Assembly: GCA_016717305.1 (NCBI GenBank)
Contig: JADKFY010000035.1
Coordinates: forward strand, 1 to 30,035
Length of the DNA: 30,035 bases
Origin: Flavobacteriales bacterium
Lineage (GTDB): Bacteria; Bacteroidota; Bacteroidia; Flavobacteriales_F; PHOS-HE28
Direction of reading: 5' to 3'
Shown here: piece after piece, positions 1 through 9,850 of the stretch
Numbering within the stretch: the first letter of the stretch is position 1
Layout of the letters: the number at the start of each line of letters is the position of its first letter
Translations under genes and position numbers: made by a program
The notes under the pieces: model-generated
Seen by the model: only the letters and a program-made list of their open reading frames with translations
Databases searched by the model: none
What the model was told of the DNA's origin: nothing

Positions 1-159
1 GAAGAAGCCTTGGTCCAAGTGCAATTCGCGCTCCACCACATAATGCGCAAGGTCGTGGTGCGGCAACTTCGGGCCGATCGCACCCTGGGTGGAGGTGCCG
101 TTCCGTCGGGTACAGATCAGCCGGTGGCCGTCGTGTTCTTTCGTGATCTTGATGCGCAT
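1..159 (-). CDS. Small conserved hypothetical protein, N-terminal part (cut by window start)
   Basis: The minus strand has an ATG at 157-159 followed by 53 codons open to the window edge. The protein starts MRIKITKEHDGHRLIC and contains PHHDLAHYVVERELHL followed by QGFF. From memory, this H-D-L-x-H-Y-x-V-E then G-F-F pattern occurs in a family of short uncharacterised bacterial proteins whose N-terminus is an R-I-x-I-T strand. No enzyme function is known to me. The gene lies 67 bp downstream of the stop of the next gene on the same strand. The call rests on composition and the family-like motif. The C-terminus is outside the window. Confidence 0.6.
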   Translation of the reverse strand, partial: MRIKITKEHDGHRLICTRRNGTSTQGAIGPKLPHHDLAHYVVERELHLDQGFF

Positions 160-226
160 GGTGCTGTGCGCAAAGGTCGTGATCGCGATTCAGGTGTTCC
201 ATTGTTGAGTGTGATCTGGCCTCACA

Positions 227-2191
227 TCACGGGCTTTGCGCCTGTCGTGTGTGCGTGGCGACCACGCCCCCGATGGTCTGCAGGATGATGTCCCGATCGT
301 TGTTGGTGCCCGTGTACTTGATCACGCCGTCCATGTTCACGTCCTCGCCGGTGTACCATCCGCTCACGGTGTTGGTGGCCACCGTGCCGCCGATCGCTAC
401 GAGCACCGGGTCGCGGTCGTTGTTCAGGCCCGTGTACTTGACAATGCCATCGCCGTTCACGTCGCCGGGCCAAAGCATGGCCACGCCGTTCACGGTCCTT
501 TGGGCTTCGATCCCGTATGTGGGAGAGGTGGTAAGGTCCAGCACCGCACTGGCGCCGAGTGCGATCGGTGTCGCGGTCACAGCTGCAAGGTGGTTGCGGT
601 GCCGCACGCGCACATGGTAGTTGCCGGCAGGAACATGGAAGACCACGGTGGCACTGCCGTGCGGCATGGTCACCGTGCCGTTGCGTCGCACGAGCGCCGT
701 TCGGGTGGATACCACGTTGCCGTTCGGTTCCAGCAGTTCCACGAAGATCCAGTCCAACACCGCTTGCGCATCGCCGAACCCCAGCTGGTACGGTGTGGTA
801 ATGCCACCTGCTGCACCAACAGAAGTGTAACCGAGCGCAGTGTAGGGTTCGGTAAGCGGTACCATGCCGTTGTTCCGCAGGTCACCGCGCATCGTGCCGG
901 TGTTGGTGTCGTACGGTCCGCCCAGCATCACACGCAGGTTGATCGCGCTGCGATCACCGGCACCGCACACCGGGTACACCGTGTGTGTTCCCACCGTGGG
1001 CACCACTGGTCGTGTAGAAATGTTGGCGGTGAGCGGCAACGGCAATTGCCCCGTGCTGTTCGCCATTACAGGAGCAAGCAGAATATTGAGCGGGGTTTGT
1101 AGTTGTCGTGCGCAATCGCCCAACCACCAACTGCTATTGGTTCGCATGAGCATGGCGGCGGCTTGCGTACCATTGGTGGTGGAATACCCCATCACATAGC
1201 AGCCGTCACCATCGGACGCGGCCACATCGTGCAGGGTGGTGTAGCCGAGGTCCACTTCCTCGCACCGTGTATTGGCGATCACCGGGTCCACGTACGTGGT
1301 GATCAGGGCACCGCGTTGCACCACCGGGGTGTTGCTGGTGAAGCTGGCCGCAATGGCGATGGCCCCGTTCGGTGTTCCGGAGAAACCGAGGTAGGAAGCG
1401 CTGTGTTCGAACTGGGCCAGTTCCCAGGTCACCGCATTGCTCACCGCGCCATCGGTGCTGAACATCACCAGCGCGGGCCTGGTCAGTTGGCCGGTAACGC
1501 CGTGGAGGGCCAGCGCGACGGGGATGCCACCAGTAATGATGATGTCCCACAGCACGAGCGAGCTACCGGAAAGAGAAATGCTCTTGCGCCAAAGGAGATC
1601 GCCGGTAGCGCTCCACTTCATCAGGAGCGGACCATACACACCATAGATCGAACCATCGCTGCCGCACACCGTGCGCGAGGGTGTGCGTCCATTGCCGTTG
1701 CGCGACCACAGGTGGCCGCCGTTCGCATCGAACGCATGCACCGACCCCGCGCCGCTGCCGTTGTGGGTGCTCACGATAATGTTGCCGTTGGGCGCCAAGG
1801 CCAGATCGAACCAATGATAGCCCTGCACATCCACGTCGATCACCTTGAGGGGTGCGGTGGCTTGGCCCTGCGCATCCAAGAACATGATCGCCGGGTGGCC
1901 CAGCCCCGGCAGCGTGCTGTGCGGCACCACACAGAGGGCCACCAAGGCCCCGGAGGCCTGCTCTGCCACGGCTTGGATCGCGACCCCGTAGTTGCGGTCC
2001 CACACAATGTTGCCGTTGGGCGTGGCCCGCACCATGCTTGGACCACGATCCGGATGGAACAGTGCATCGCCGTTCGCGAGCCGCTCCACGCGGTTATCGC
2101 CCGAGCCGGTGGTGTACGAACGGATCCATTGCCCCATAAGCGCTTGTGTGCACAGAAGCAAAAGGAGGGGAGCCAGTGCGCGCGGGTCCAT
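227..2191 (-). CDS. Large secreted protein with C-terminal dockerin-like repeats
   Basis: This is a 654-residue protein. Residues 1-21 form a signal peptide (ALAPLLLLLCTQALMGQ), so it should be exported. Most of the chain is beta-rich with propeller-like repeated phrases (PNGNI, DGSIYG, SATGDLLW), suggesting an extracellular structural or beta-propeller protein. The last ~75 residues carry two copies of a unit of the form GDVNGDGIVKYTG..NNDRD...IGG, with D-x-N-x-D-G calcium-loop-like cores resembling dockerin type I loops. A canonical T9SS type A or B domain is not obvious, so this repeat pair may be the sorting or anchoring end; that is inference. The first Met at 2191 is chosen because it begins the signal peptide directly. 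Confidence 0.85.
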   Translation of the reverse strand: MDPRALAPLLLLLCTQALMGQWIRSYTTGSGDNRVERLANGDALFHPDRGPSMVRATPNGNIVWDRNYGVAIQAVAEQASGALVALCVVPHSTLPGLGHPAIMFLDAQGQATAPLKVIDVDVQGYHWFDLALAPNGNIIVSTHNGSGAGSVHAFDANGGHLWSRNGNGRTPSRTVCGSDGSIYGVYGPLLMKWSATGDLLWRKSISLSGSSLVLWDIIITGGIPVALALHGVTGQLTRPALVMFSTDGAVSNAVTWELAQFEHSASYLGFSGTPNGAIAIAASFTSNTPVVQRGALITTYVDPVIANTRCEEVDLGYTTLHDVAASDGDGCYVMGYSTTNGTQAAAMLMRTNSSWWLGDCARQLQTPLNILLAPVMANSTGQLPLPLTANISTRPVVPTVGTHTVYPVCGAGDRSAINLRVMLGGPYDTNTGTMRGDLRNNGMVPLTEPYTALGYTSVGAAGGITTPYQLGFGDAQAVLDWIFVELLEPNGNVVSTRTALVRRNGTVTMPHGSATVVFHVPAGNYHVRVRHRNHLAAVTATPIALGASAVLDLTTSPTYGIEAQRTVNGVAMLWPGDVNGDGIVKYTGLNNDRDPVLVAIGGTVATNTVSGWYTGEDVNMDGVIKYTGTNNDRDIILQTIGGVVATHTRQAQSP

Positions 2192-2291
2192 GCAGAGAGG
2201 ACGAGGCAGGAGTGAAATGGTTGTCGCTTTGGGTGCGATATATCACCTTTTCGAAAGCGCTTTATGATCCATCAGCAGATCGTGGTCCACT

Positions 2292-2411
2292 GAGGATCCC
2301 CGCCTCTTCCCGCCCAAACGATGCTACCTCGGGTGGACCGTGAATTTCGCGAACGCGCGTTCCATTGTGGCCATGGTCATGTTGTGCATCGCTGTGTTTC
2401 CCGTGGTCGGG
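2292..2411 (+). pseudogene. Truncated DUF5808-like fragment (copy 1)
   Basis: Codons from 2292 read EDPRLFPPKRCYLGWTV then NFANARSIVAMVM. This matches, at protein and DNA level, the middle and end of the gene at 3433-3662. The frame meets a stop upstream at 2265-2267, and nothing like the N-terminal half of the other copy precedes it, so this is a 5'-truncated fragment. Downstream the frame runs on without family resemblance into the inverted-repeat element and stops at 2517. The D-P-R-L-F-x-P-K-R ... G-W-T-x-N-F pattern is what I recall for the DUF5808 motif. Confidence 0.55.
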
Positions 2412-2483
2412 ATAGCGAAGGGCGGGGGTGGTAGGGTGGGTGGACGTACGGGCTGGGCACCTGGGTGGACCCTGCTACTTGCA

Positions 2484-2692
2484 TATGGGTACCTCAAAGT
2501 ACCTCGAACGTCCCGCTGAACTGCGGGAGGCAAAAGTGCTTATCGTTCTGGGCAGACAAGGCGCGACGAAAGGAAGTTACCCATAGGTAACTGACCGAGA
2601 AGCAACGCCGGATGACCAAACGAGAAGTGCTTGCTCCGAAGGGTCGACCAAAGGTCGATACCGCCGGAGTGAGGTACTACGAGGTACCCATA
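2484..2692. repeat. Inverted-repeat element with internal hairpins (MITE-like or structured RNA)
   Basis: The ends are inverted repeats of about 22 bp. The left arm, 2484-2505, begins TATGGGTACCTC; the right arm, 2671-2692, is its reverse complement with two mismatches. Between them lie at least two perfect short hairpins: TCCCGC/GCGGGA (2511-2528) and GTTACC/GGTAAC with a CATA loop (2576-2591). There is also a GGTCGACC palindrome at 2642-2649. No convincing gene is inside. On size and structure it could be a non-autonomous mobile element or a transcribed structured RNA. I cannot identify a family, and no target-site duplication is evident. Confidence 0.55.
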
Positions 2693-2832
2693 AGGAACGC
2701 CTATTCATCGACCAGGCGTCCCCGTGACCACGGTGTGCGCCATCGCCATGGACCTACGCGGTAGACGCGCCCGAACGATCCGTGGGCCAGCGATCCCCAT
2801 GCTGTCAAGTTCGAACCACCGATTTCGTGTCG

Positions 2833-3211
2833 TCAGGAATCCAACGAATACAGGAGTTGGAACTGCTCATCCACGAATCGAATATCCACGTACGAACTAT
2901 CATCCCTAAAAACCCAAGACCATGATATGGTCCGTAGGGTTCGGGTAACACGCGATCGACCAACGAGTCCGGCGCTGCTGTTACAATGACCACCGGTGGC
3001 CGACCAGCGAATAGATCTTCCACGGCCGGGCACCAATCCTCCGCAATGCGCCAGTCCGTGTTTTCGTGGGGTGGGATCGGTACTCCATTAAGATCCGTGC
3101 GTTGTATCCCGGAGACACTACCACACCCATTACCGGGGATCGGGGTTTCGGATCCATCCTACGGCATGTGGTAAGGAGAAGGATAACCAAGATGCCGACC
3201 AGAACGCGCAT
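2833..3211 (-). pseudogene. Frameshifted small lipoprotein gene
   Basis: From an ATG at 3211 the protein begins MRVLVGILVILLLTTC, a signal peptide ending in a lipobox-like L-T-T-C. The following sequence makes sense only by changing frame. In the first shifted frame it reads TDLNGVPIPPHENTDW, then AGRPPVVIVTAAPDSL and EPYGPYHGLGF. In a third frame it ends DDSSYVDIRFVDEQFQ and LLYSLDS before a stop at 2833-2835. So two frameshifts, near 3130-3160 and near 2900-2920, split a ~125-residue lipoprotein. I recognise no domain. The shifts may be true decay or assembly indels. The patch around it also holds broken DUF5808 copies. Confidence 0.5.
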
Positions 3212-3432
3212 CGTGCGAAGTTAATGGCGGATATTGAAAAGTGTGAAGGGTCCGTTGGGCCGCCGAATTTGAGCTCGACTCCCGGTACGCTTAACAAGAC
3301 CCACCGGCTGCTGCCACACCCGAAGAGACCGAGCTACTAACAGAAATGCCGATGGGTACCTGGGCTTGATTGATCCGGGTAGGTTGTTAGTTGGAAGAGG
3401 CAAGGAATTAGGATCCACAGCATTGTACGATC

Positions 3433-3662
3433 ATGATGCTGAATAGCAAACCCACCCAAGAACAAAAGGACCGTTGGCACGCCGATCCCGCCAATTGGAA
3501 AGCGTGGTTGTTCTACTACAACAAGGAGGACCCACGCCTCTTCCCACCCAAACGATCCTACCTCGGTGGACCGTGGATTATGCGAACCCGCGTTCCATTG
3601 TGGCCATGGTGGTGTTGGTGGGTGCGTTGGTTGGGGTGATCGCTTTGGCTACAATGATTTAG
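3433..3662 (+). pseudogene. DUF5808-like small membrane protein, one frameshift (copy 2)
   Basis: The start at 3433-3436 opens a frame with DPANWKAWLFYYNKEDPRLF then PPKRSYLGG. A second frame carries the proper continuation, GWTVDYANPRSIVAMVVLVG, then GVIALATMI and a stop at 3660-3662. Copy 1 at 2292 has GGG where this copy has GG in the CTCGG(G)TGGACC stretch near 3562-3566, and adding that base restores one frame. The intact product would be a ~76-residue protein with one C-terminal membrane helix. The P-K-R ... G-W-T-x-N/D-x-x-N-P motif fits the DUF5808 domain as I remember it. Function unknown. Confidence 0.6.
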
Positions 3663-3745
3663 AAGAGCCTATGTTGCCCAGTAGATGCAGAGGTTCGAAG
3701 TAGCGTGTGAGCGGCGAATTAATGGAAAACGGTTTGACATGTTTT

Positions 3746-6125
3746 TCAAACATTCACACCTAAGCGCTTCAATTTTCCAAGGGCAGTTTCCACGAGTTTG
3801 AGTTTCAGGACCGGAAAGATTTCTTTACTCTTAGACTTCAAGTAAGTACGGAGTTCTTTGATCGCTTTGGCTTCATCGTAGGGACAGCCTGATTGGTTTG
3901 CTCTCCAAGATCCAAGAACCGCTGCCATTCCTTATCCGGAACGACGGCGAAGCGCTGCATGGCCTGCTCTGTGTCCAAGATGGGTTTCTCTTCTTGCTTA
4001 CTAAGTGACCGAATGTCCTCGATATTCAACCCCAAGGCTTCGAAATCATCAAGTAATGCGTCCGCCTTCTCCACCTCGCGCTCTGTCAGACCACTACCAT
4101 TACGCAGCAACTTATTCGAGATGTTCAAGATAAGGCCCTGCTTATTCGAGTCGAAGGCGTGTCCCGACGCATAAATGCTGAGACCACTCCAGAACCGAGT
4201 CCCCATTTCCGTAATACGATTCAGCATTGCATAGTTCCGTGCCTTGTCAGCATCTGCATCTGCTTGACTGTAACGAGCTTTCAGTTCACCCTCTGAAGCT
4301 ATCAATCCGGATAGTGTTTTCATATCAAAAAGGATGGACCTTCGTACTCTTAAGAGCATCCCATGTCCTTTCGTACTTGGCGGCTTCACTAATCAACGAC
4401 TCCTCCAAGCTGTTGAGGAAGTTATACACGAAGAGAAGGCCCTTGGTTAGCTCAGTCGTAAGAACGGCTGGCAATGTCTGATGCTTCCAAATGGACCCTG
4501 CGATCCAGCTTGCCGTTGGTGACTTCATGCAAATATGCTAGTGTATAGGCCACTGTAGGAGCTTTGATGTTTGTGTCACCAATGGCGTCCTTGCCCTTTC
4601 GACCAAAGAGCTTGTCCGTTTCCCTGAAGAGGATGGCGTTCGCAACGATATCCTCCCAATACACCCGACCGGCATGACCTTCTTGAACTCCCTCAGTAAT
4701 GGTCTTGAGGTAGATGTTGTAATTCTTCTCAGCGCCTCTTTGCAACATGATAGGGCAGTCGAGCCCATGTGTTCATGTATTTGGCCACTTCGGACTTAAT
4801 GATGACTTGTGGCTTAGGATACTTCCGCTTGAATGCCTCCTTCCTGTTGTTGGGTTCCTTCGCAAGCGCTTCACGGTACTGACCCTTGACCTGTTCGAAA
4901 TACCAAATGGATTGCTTGCTACGATCCACTTGGTCAATAGCATAAACTGTACGCGATAGCTCTTCTAGTTTCTGGAGGATGGGGTTGTTTGAAGAAAGGT
5001 CAAGCTCGGATACTTTGTTCTGGCTATTAGCATAACGTGCAATGTCCGGGACGGCAGCATTCTTCTTTTCCTCATCCTTGATCACCGTCAATTTCATCTG
5101 CACGAATACCTTGCTCAGATCCACCTTGTGCTTGTGCTCAGTATGGAACAATGAAGCTGTTGTCTGCCCTCCGTTCACGATCTGGAAGTCGCGCATACTG
5201 GTCAAGTACAAATGGTCGTTGACCACTTCCGTTTGTACATCCAACGCCGTGGCCGCAAGACCGTTGTTATAAGGTAGGAACATTTCTGGCGCATTCCTTA
5301 TGGTTTGCATGATCCCCTTATTCACTTTCCCGGTTTGCTGGAGGAAGGCGCGCACGTTGCTTTCCAAAAGCCTGGTTCCGTAATTGCGATATAAGGTCGC
5401 CAAAAGTGTTCCCGGAACAATGGCGAGATAACACTCATACACATCGTTCTCGGTCGGCATCGCTAAACAAGAAATGGCTTTACCAGTTAGTTCGCGCAGG
5501 TCGATCTGTATAGGATCCCTGTTGTTCGTCGACTGATCCAGACGGTGGAGTCGTTCGATATCCCAGATATGGAAATTGATGGTGAGTTCTTCGAAGCTTT
5601 TCAGCTTGAAGTTCTTCGGCGAGTCATGAGGTATAAGGCCATTGCTGATGAGAAAGATGTTGACTCTTATAAAACCCTTGTGGTGTTTTCGGAGGGTTTT
5701 AGCGAGTGCAAGAGCTTCCATCGCGCTGGGTTCGATATCATCGTCATACCCCTTCAATGCCGCGTTGGCAAAGTTTGCCGGCCACTTCAGCAGTTTGTCG
5801 AAATCAGCCTTAAGCATGCGGTAGGCCTGCGGTGCATGTTGATAGTGTGTGATGAAGAGGTCCAGCGTTTCATGGTTCTCATCAATGGCGTATCCATTGA
5901 TCTTCAGTTCGGTATTACCGTGTTTGTTCTCCTTTTCGTATCGGCACCGGATCGGGCTTTCAGTCTCACCGGCATCGGAAAGGAGGCCAAGGATGTGTTC
6001 GGAGAAGACATTCTCGGTCGTGGCACCTCGGGTTCGGTCTCGAGAATCGAGTCCACCTCGCTATGCAGCGTTTGAATGAAGATCTCTAATTCGTGATCCA
6101 CCGAAATGGGAGAGGGGATGTTCAT
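3746..6125 (-). pseudogene. AIPR-family anti-phage protein (frameshifted)
   Basis: Six overlapping frames on the minus strand join into one protein of about 790 residues. The N-terminus is MNIPSPISVDHELEIFIQ, leading in the next frame to ENVFSEHILGLLSDAGE and KINGYAIDENHETLDLFITH. The core (4729-5817) holds the AIPR hallmarks MFLPYNNGLAATA and FQIVNGGQTTASL, followed by ARYANSQNKVSELDLSSNNP. The next frame gives QRGAEKNYNIYL, and the C-terminal third is helical. AIPR stands for abortive infection phage resistance; the family occurs in defence operons, and its biochemistry is not settled to my knowledge. Frame changes lie near 6032, 4750, 4497, 4340 and 3882, several in short C/G runs. The start overlaps the stop of the upstream gene by ATGA, so it is the last gene of the operon. 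Confidence 0.8.
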
Positions 6126-7101
6126 GATGGAAGAAAATGGTTCATTGCACTGCCGCGATCGATCTGAAAAGAATCGACTCCAGCTGGTATGAGTTCATAG
6201 GTTACTTTTTTGACGGAGTTGCTCAAAGAACTCCTTCGAATCGACGGGAACCCATCGGTTACTCCGTAGAAGCTAGTAGAGCGCACTTCATAGCCCAGCT
6301 CAGTGAATAGCTCATAGTGACGTTGCTCAACACCGATCTTTCCCAGTTTGGACCTGAACGTTTGCTGAATGGCTGGGCGTCCGGCACCACGCTCTATCAG
6401 CTCATGAATAAGCGATGATAGCGTACGGTCGCTTCCCCGAGCCTCGTTCAAATGAACCAAGCATAATACAAGCACCGTCCATCCGGTCATGTCCAGTTGT
6501 AGCTCATTGGAGATGTGCATAATCGGCGAACTCGCAACCGAGGACTTCACTTCAAGGGCTACGCCGTTCATGCTGAAATCATGATTATCGCTGTACGGCC
6601 CCCTCCAGCAATCCCAGATCGCGGGGTGATTGGAATGGTGATCCAGTAGCTGTCGGAGAATGACTAGTTCGCCGTACAAGCCACGCTGAATTTCAAGCTG
6701 ATCAGGTCTGAAGAAAGCTTGGCGAAGAGTTGCTGCCAATGCTCAAAACGTGTTTGCAGCAATGTAGCCGCGTGTGCAGCATCCTCTGCTTGCTGTAGAT
6801 GATGAAGAACATCATCTACAAAAAGGCTGAAAACATCTGTCAACCCAGGTTCTTGTAACACCAAGAGCAGGACTTCGTTTCCATCACCCAAGGTTACTTG
6901 CTCCAGTAAAACGGCTTGCGTGCGTCTCTGGAAGAACGACTGGCCATTTTGAAGGAATATCCAGTTGAAGAAACCGGGTTTTGGTTTGCGGGGTGTATCC
7001 CAGCACGCAACGTATTCGTTGTAATTCGGGTATGGAATGGTGAACCGTACGTGAGGTGTCCTCGCGCATCAGATCTTCCAGATTGATCGGACCTCAATCA
7101 T
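6122..7101 (-). pseudogene. DUF4420 PD-(D/E)XK nuclease-like protein (frameshifted)
   Basis: The ATG at 7099-7101 overlaps the Z1 stop. Four frames join to ~325 residues: an N-terminal part (RVHHSIPELQ-like, then TKTRFLQLDIPSKWPVVLPE), a middle part LGDGNEVLLLVLQEPGLTD with VFSLFVDDVLHHL, and a long C-terminal frame (6122-6739). The last contains IQRGLYGELVILRQLL, then WRGPYSDNHDFSMNG and ALEVKSS. This E ... D-F ... E-x-K arrangement is the PD-(D/E)XK nuclease signature that I associate with DUF4420 (PF14390). The protein probably cuts DNA for the neighbouring ATPase and Z1 protein; that role is inferred from the family. Frame changes lie near 7085, 6920 and 6715. Confidence 0.75.
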
Positions 7102-9844
7102 CGTTGTCCGCAGGATCATCGCTCACCTGTACCTCTTCATCCATACCCACCATTGGGCGTACTGCATATTCGAATGCCATCTCGCCCTTGATTTCCGGGA
7201 ACTGAATACCGACTCCAATAAAGGGGACCATATGCTTCTTGTTCGAAACCCTTTCGTCGATGGGTTGGATAATCAGAAGTGGAATCCCAAGCTCATTTCG
7301 CTTGGACCGAATATCATCCTCGCTGATTTCTTTCCTAGGCTTGTTGAAATGCAAATCGGCCATCCGGGCACCTTTATCAAGTATAGCATTCTTGCCACCA
7401 TAGACAACAAGTTTTCCATCCTTGTACACGAGGCTTCTCGCAGATAGACCTCCTTCCGTGCCCCCGGCAGCCCACTTGAAATCCTGCTTCTTTACCTCCC
7501 GAAACTTGAATTGGTCAGGATGCTGAGAACTCGAATTAAGTATGACCGCGATATTCCAATGGGTCAATAGCTGACCAGAATTCTGCTTCATGATGTAGTC
7601 CCGCATCGTTTCGGACGGGAAGAAGGCCAAACCGTTATAGCGCGAGAGAAAATCAATTACTCGGCTCGATGCTACGTTGTTCCATATAAGCTCTGTAGAG
7701 GACTGTTCGTTTGGTTCGGTTAATTCAGCGAGCAGTTTTCAAGCGCATTGTAGTTCCGCTCTACAACGAGGATATCATCGCTGAACCCATAAGTTTGCTT
7801 TAGGCGGCCAGAGAATGACAGTTGCAAAGTTTCATGACCTTTCATTCTTGCAGCAGACGTGACCACAAGCATTCCTGGGTGCTTCCGTACTTTGATTTGG
7901 AATTGTTCCGGAGTTTTGTTCTGTGCGGCCATCACGTCAAAGTCCGCACGCATTTCGTCTGTAGCCATAGCAACATGTTCATACCAAAGCTGCAACTCGG
8001 ATGTTGTATATAACCTACACAGGTCTACGTAACCTGGTCGATAGCCGAACCAGCGTCCCATCTGCATGCGGGAATCATACATGCGAGTTGTGCGCAAGTA
8101 GTAGCTGACCGATAGGCCTTCCAATGTGAGACCTCGGGCCAGCTTATTTCCGCCTACAGCAATCACATTCAAGCCCGTATTTGCATATTCTTCATAGTTG
8201 AGTTCTTGGATATTCGTGTGCTCCAAATTTCGCACGTTCCTTTGTCCATGAACTGCACGGACCTCCGTTTTCGTGATTGCAGCGGCAAGTTCGGACCGAA
8301 CGTCCTTCGATGTGATGTCCTTGATCAAAGGATCCTTGTATCGCAAGTTCTTCCGGACAACAGTGGTGGTTCCAAGGAAGTCCTCCTGAAAGAGCAGTTC
8401 CAGATCTTTCAGGACAGGGCCCGCGTTGAGCTGTATCTAATTGCTATAGTCGTGAACTACTTCATTGATGAGCCGAGCGATGCGATCCATCCATAGAACC
8501 CGCAGTGCCACATGCACCAACATGGAGTTGTGTTTGCTGCCTTGTCCCCGAAGTCGTCGAATGGCACAGACAAGTATGAATGACTGGATTGCGCGCTTCA
8601 AACTTGCGGGCAATCCATCCGGTAACAGATGTGCATTGGTCCCGGTGATACGCATAGGGAAGTAGGGCTCTTGGTCAGCAGCTTCGTATTATTGGCAATG
8701 GGTCAGGGTAGGTCTTCACTACCCGCCTCGCCGTGTCCGAAAACCTCAGTAGCTCCTATAGTTGCTTGGTGGATGGATGTTGATGATGAAGTCCGAGGAA
8801 ACAAATCTTCTCCAACCTTGAACTTCTCTCCATTGATTGTAGTGACCAGCTCCTCATTCCAAGATGATGGGATGAACAGATTGGCATATGGAGTGGCAGG
8901 TATAACCAATGAACGAATTCTTGTGGAAGAGATTAAGTAACACACGGATGAGCCGATTGATGGTCCTAACGTCATCTTCTGTTCCTGAGTTGACGGAGGC
9001 ACTGTCAGCTTCATCGTCGATCACCAATACCGGTACGTCATAAATCGTTCGATTTCCATTAGCATCGTTCTGAGAGAACTGAGCCAGCCACCGTATTAGA
9101 TTCTCTAGGACACTTTTGTTTTTCTTGATGACAAGCACAGTGGGGTTTGTTCCGGTGATGGGAACGTTGAGCGTCGTGGCAATTCCCCGATTGAAGTCGC
9201 CATTTTCCTCTGAGGTAGTGTAGGAATATACCTCGATCTCACTTGCATATTTGCCCACACCGATTTTCTGTCCATTGACCCTTCGGACTATGTCGGCACT
9301 GTTGCGTCCAATGAACCCCTCGTCTATCCGTTCTTGGGTTTGCTTGCGAAGTGTATTGTGTATACCAGCGATGACGATGACCATTTTGTAGCCCGCGTCT
9401 GTCGCTTTATTGATAAGTCCGGTGTAATTCGCAGTCTTGCCAGATTGCACATTGCCGACGACCATTCCTCTGCGGTCCCAAGGTCCTGCCGTTTTTGGGT
9501 CCGCACACTTATCGAGATCTTATCTGTGATGTCATCCAAGCTGACTGTATCAAAAGAGGCGTTCTTAACCTTTAGGTAATCAACGTATCGCCGCCACAGC
9601 TCCACTTGATCTCGCCCTTTTTATCCTTTAGCCAAGGCTTGATCTCATTGTTCGTCAGCGATGTGGCTTCGAGCCTGAATACTTGGTAGTCAGCCTCAAG
9701 TTGTTCAATTAGTCCGTCAAGGTCAATGCTACTATCTGGTAGGATGGTTAATGCACGTTGTGCACAATCACGAATGACCTCCTTCGTTGGCTTAACGCCT
9801 TGTGCATCGATCAGTATATGGGCAATGTTCTTCTGTTTGTCCAT
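7094..9844 (-). pseudogene. Z1-domain superfamily-2 ATPase/helicase-like protein (frameshifted, one nonsense codon)
   Basis: The joined frames give ~915 residues with the motif series of Z1 proteins. These are Walker A-like VVGNVQSGKTANY, DExx motif VLVIDDEADSASVN, GYT followed one frame on by ATPYANLFIP, motif V-like GGNKLARGLTLEGL, and arginine-finger motif QMGRWFGYRPGYVDL. The N-terminal ~90 residues start MDKQKNIAHILIDAQGV. The C-terminal part (7094-7630) ends acidic, DDPADNDD. Frame changes fall near 9602, 9482, 8898, 8793, 8760, 8722, 8683 and 7737. An in-frame TAG sits at 8437-8439, with readable family sequence on both sides (NEVVHDYSN before, NAGPVLKDLELLFQEDF after). The gene starts 6 bp after the ATPase stop. 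In this family Z1 accompanies a MORC ATPase and likely remodels or translocates DNA. Confidence 0.8.
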
Positions 9845-9850
9845 TGTAAT

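Noticed and set aside
1103..2215. 370-residue plus-strand frame opposite the secreted repeat protein
   Set aside because: His/Arg-rich antisense frame with no domain; the minus-strand gene has signal peptide and repeats.
2810..2830. GTTCGAAC-like sequence as a possible tRNA T-arm
   Set aside because: The flanking bases do not pair as a T-stem and no acceptor, D or anticodon arms are found.
3221..3418. Open frame on the minus strand upstream of the lipoprotein pseudogene
   Set aside because: 65 residues with no signal, motif or coupling; the sequence could be the remains of a gene but gives no readable family pattern. The stretch 3212-3432 otherwise shows nothing I can support.
3732..3751. 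GTTTGA/TCAAAC hairpin at the end of the AIPR gene as a terminator
   Set aside because: Only a 6-bp A/T-rich stem overlapping the stop codon and without a following U-run on the minus strand.
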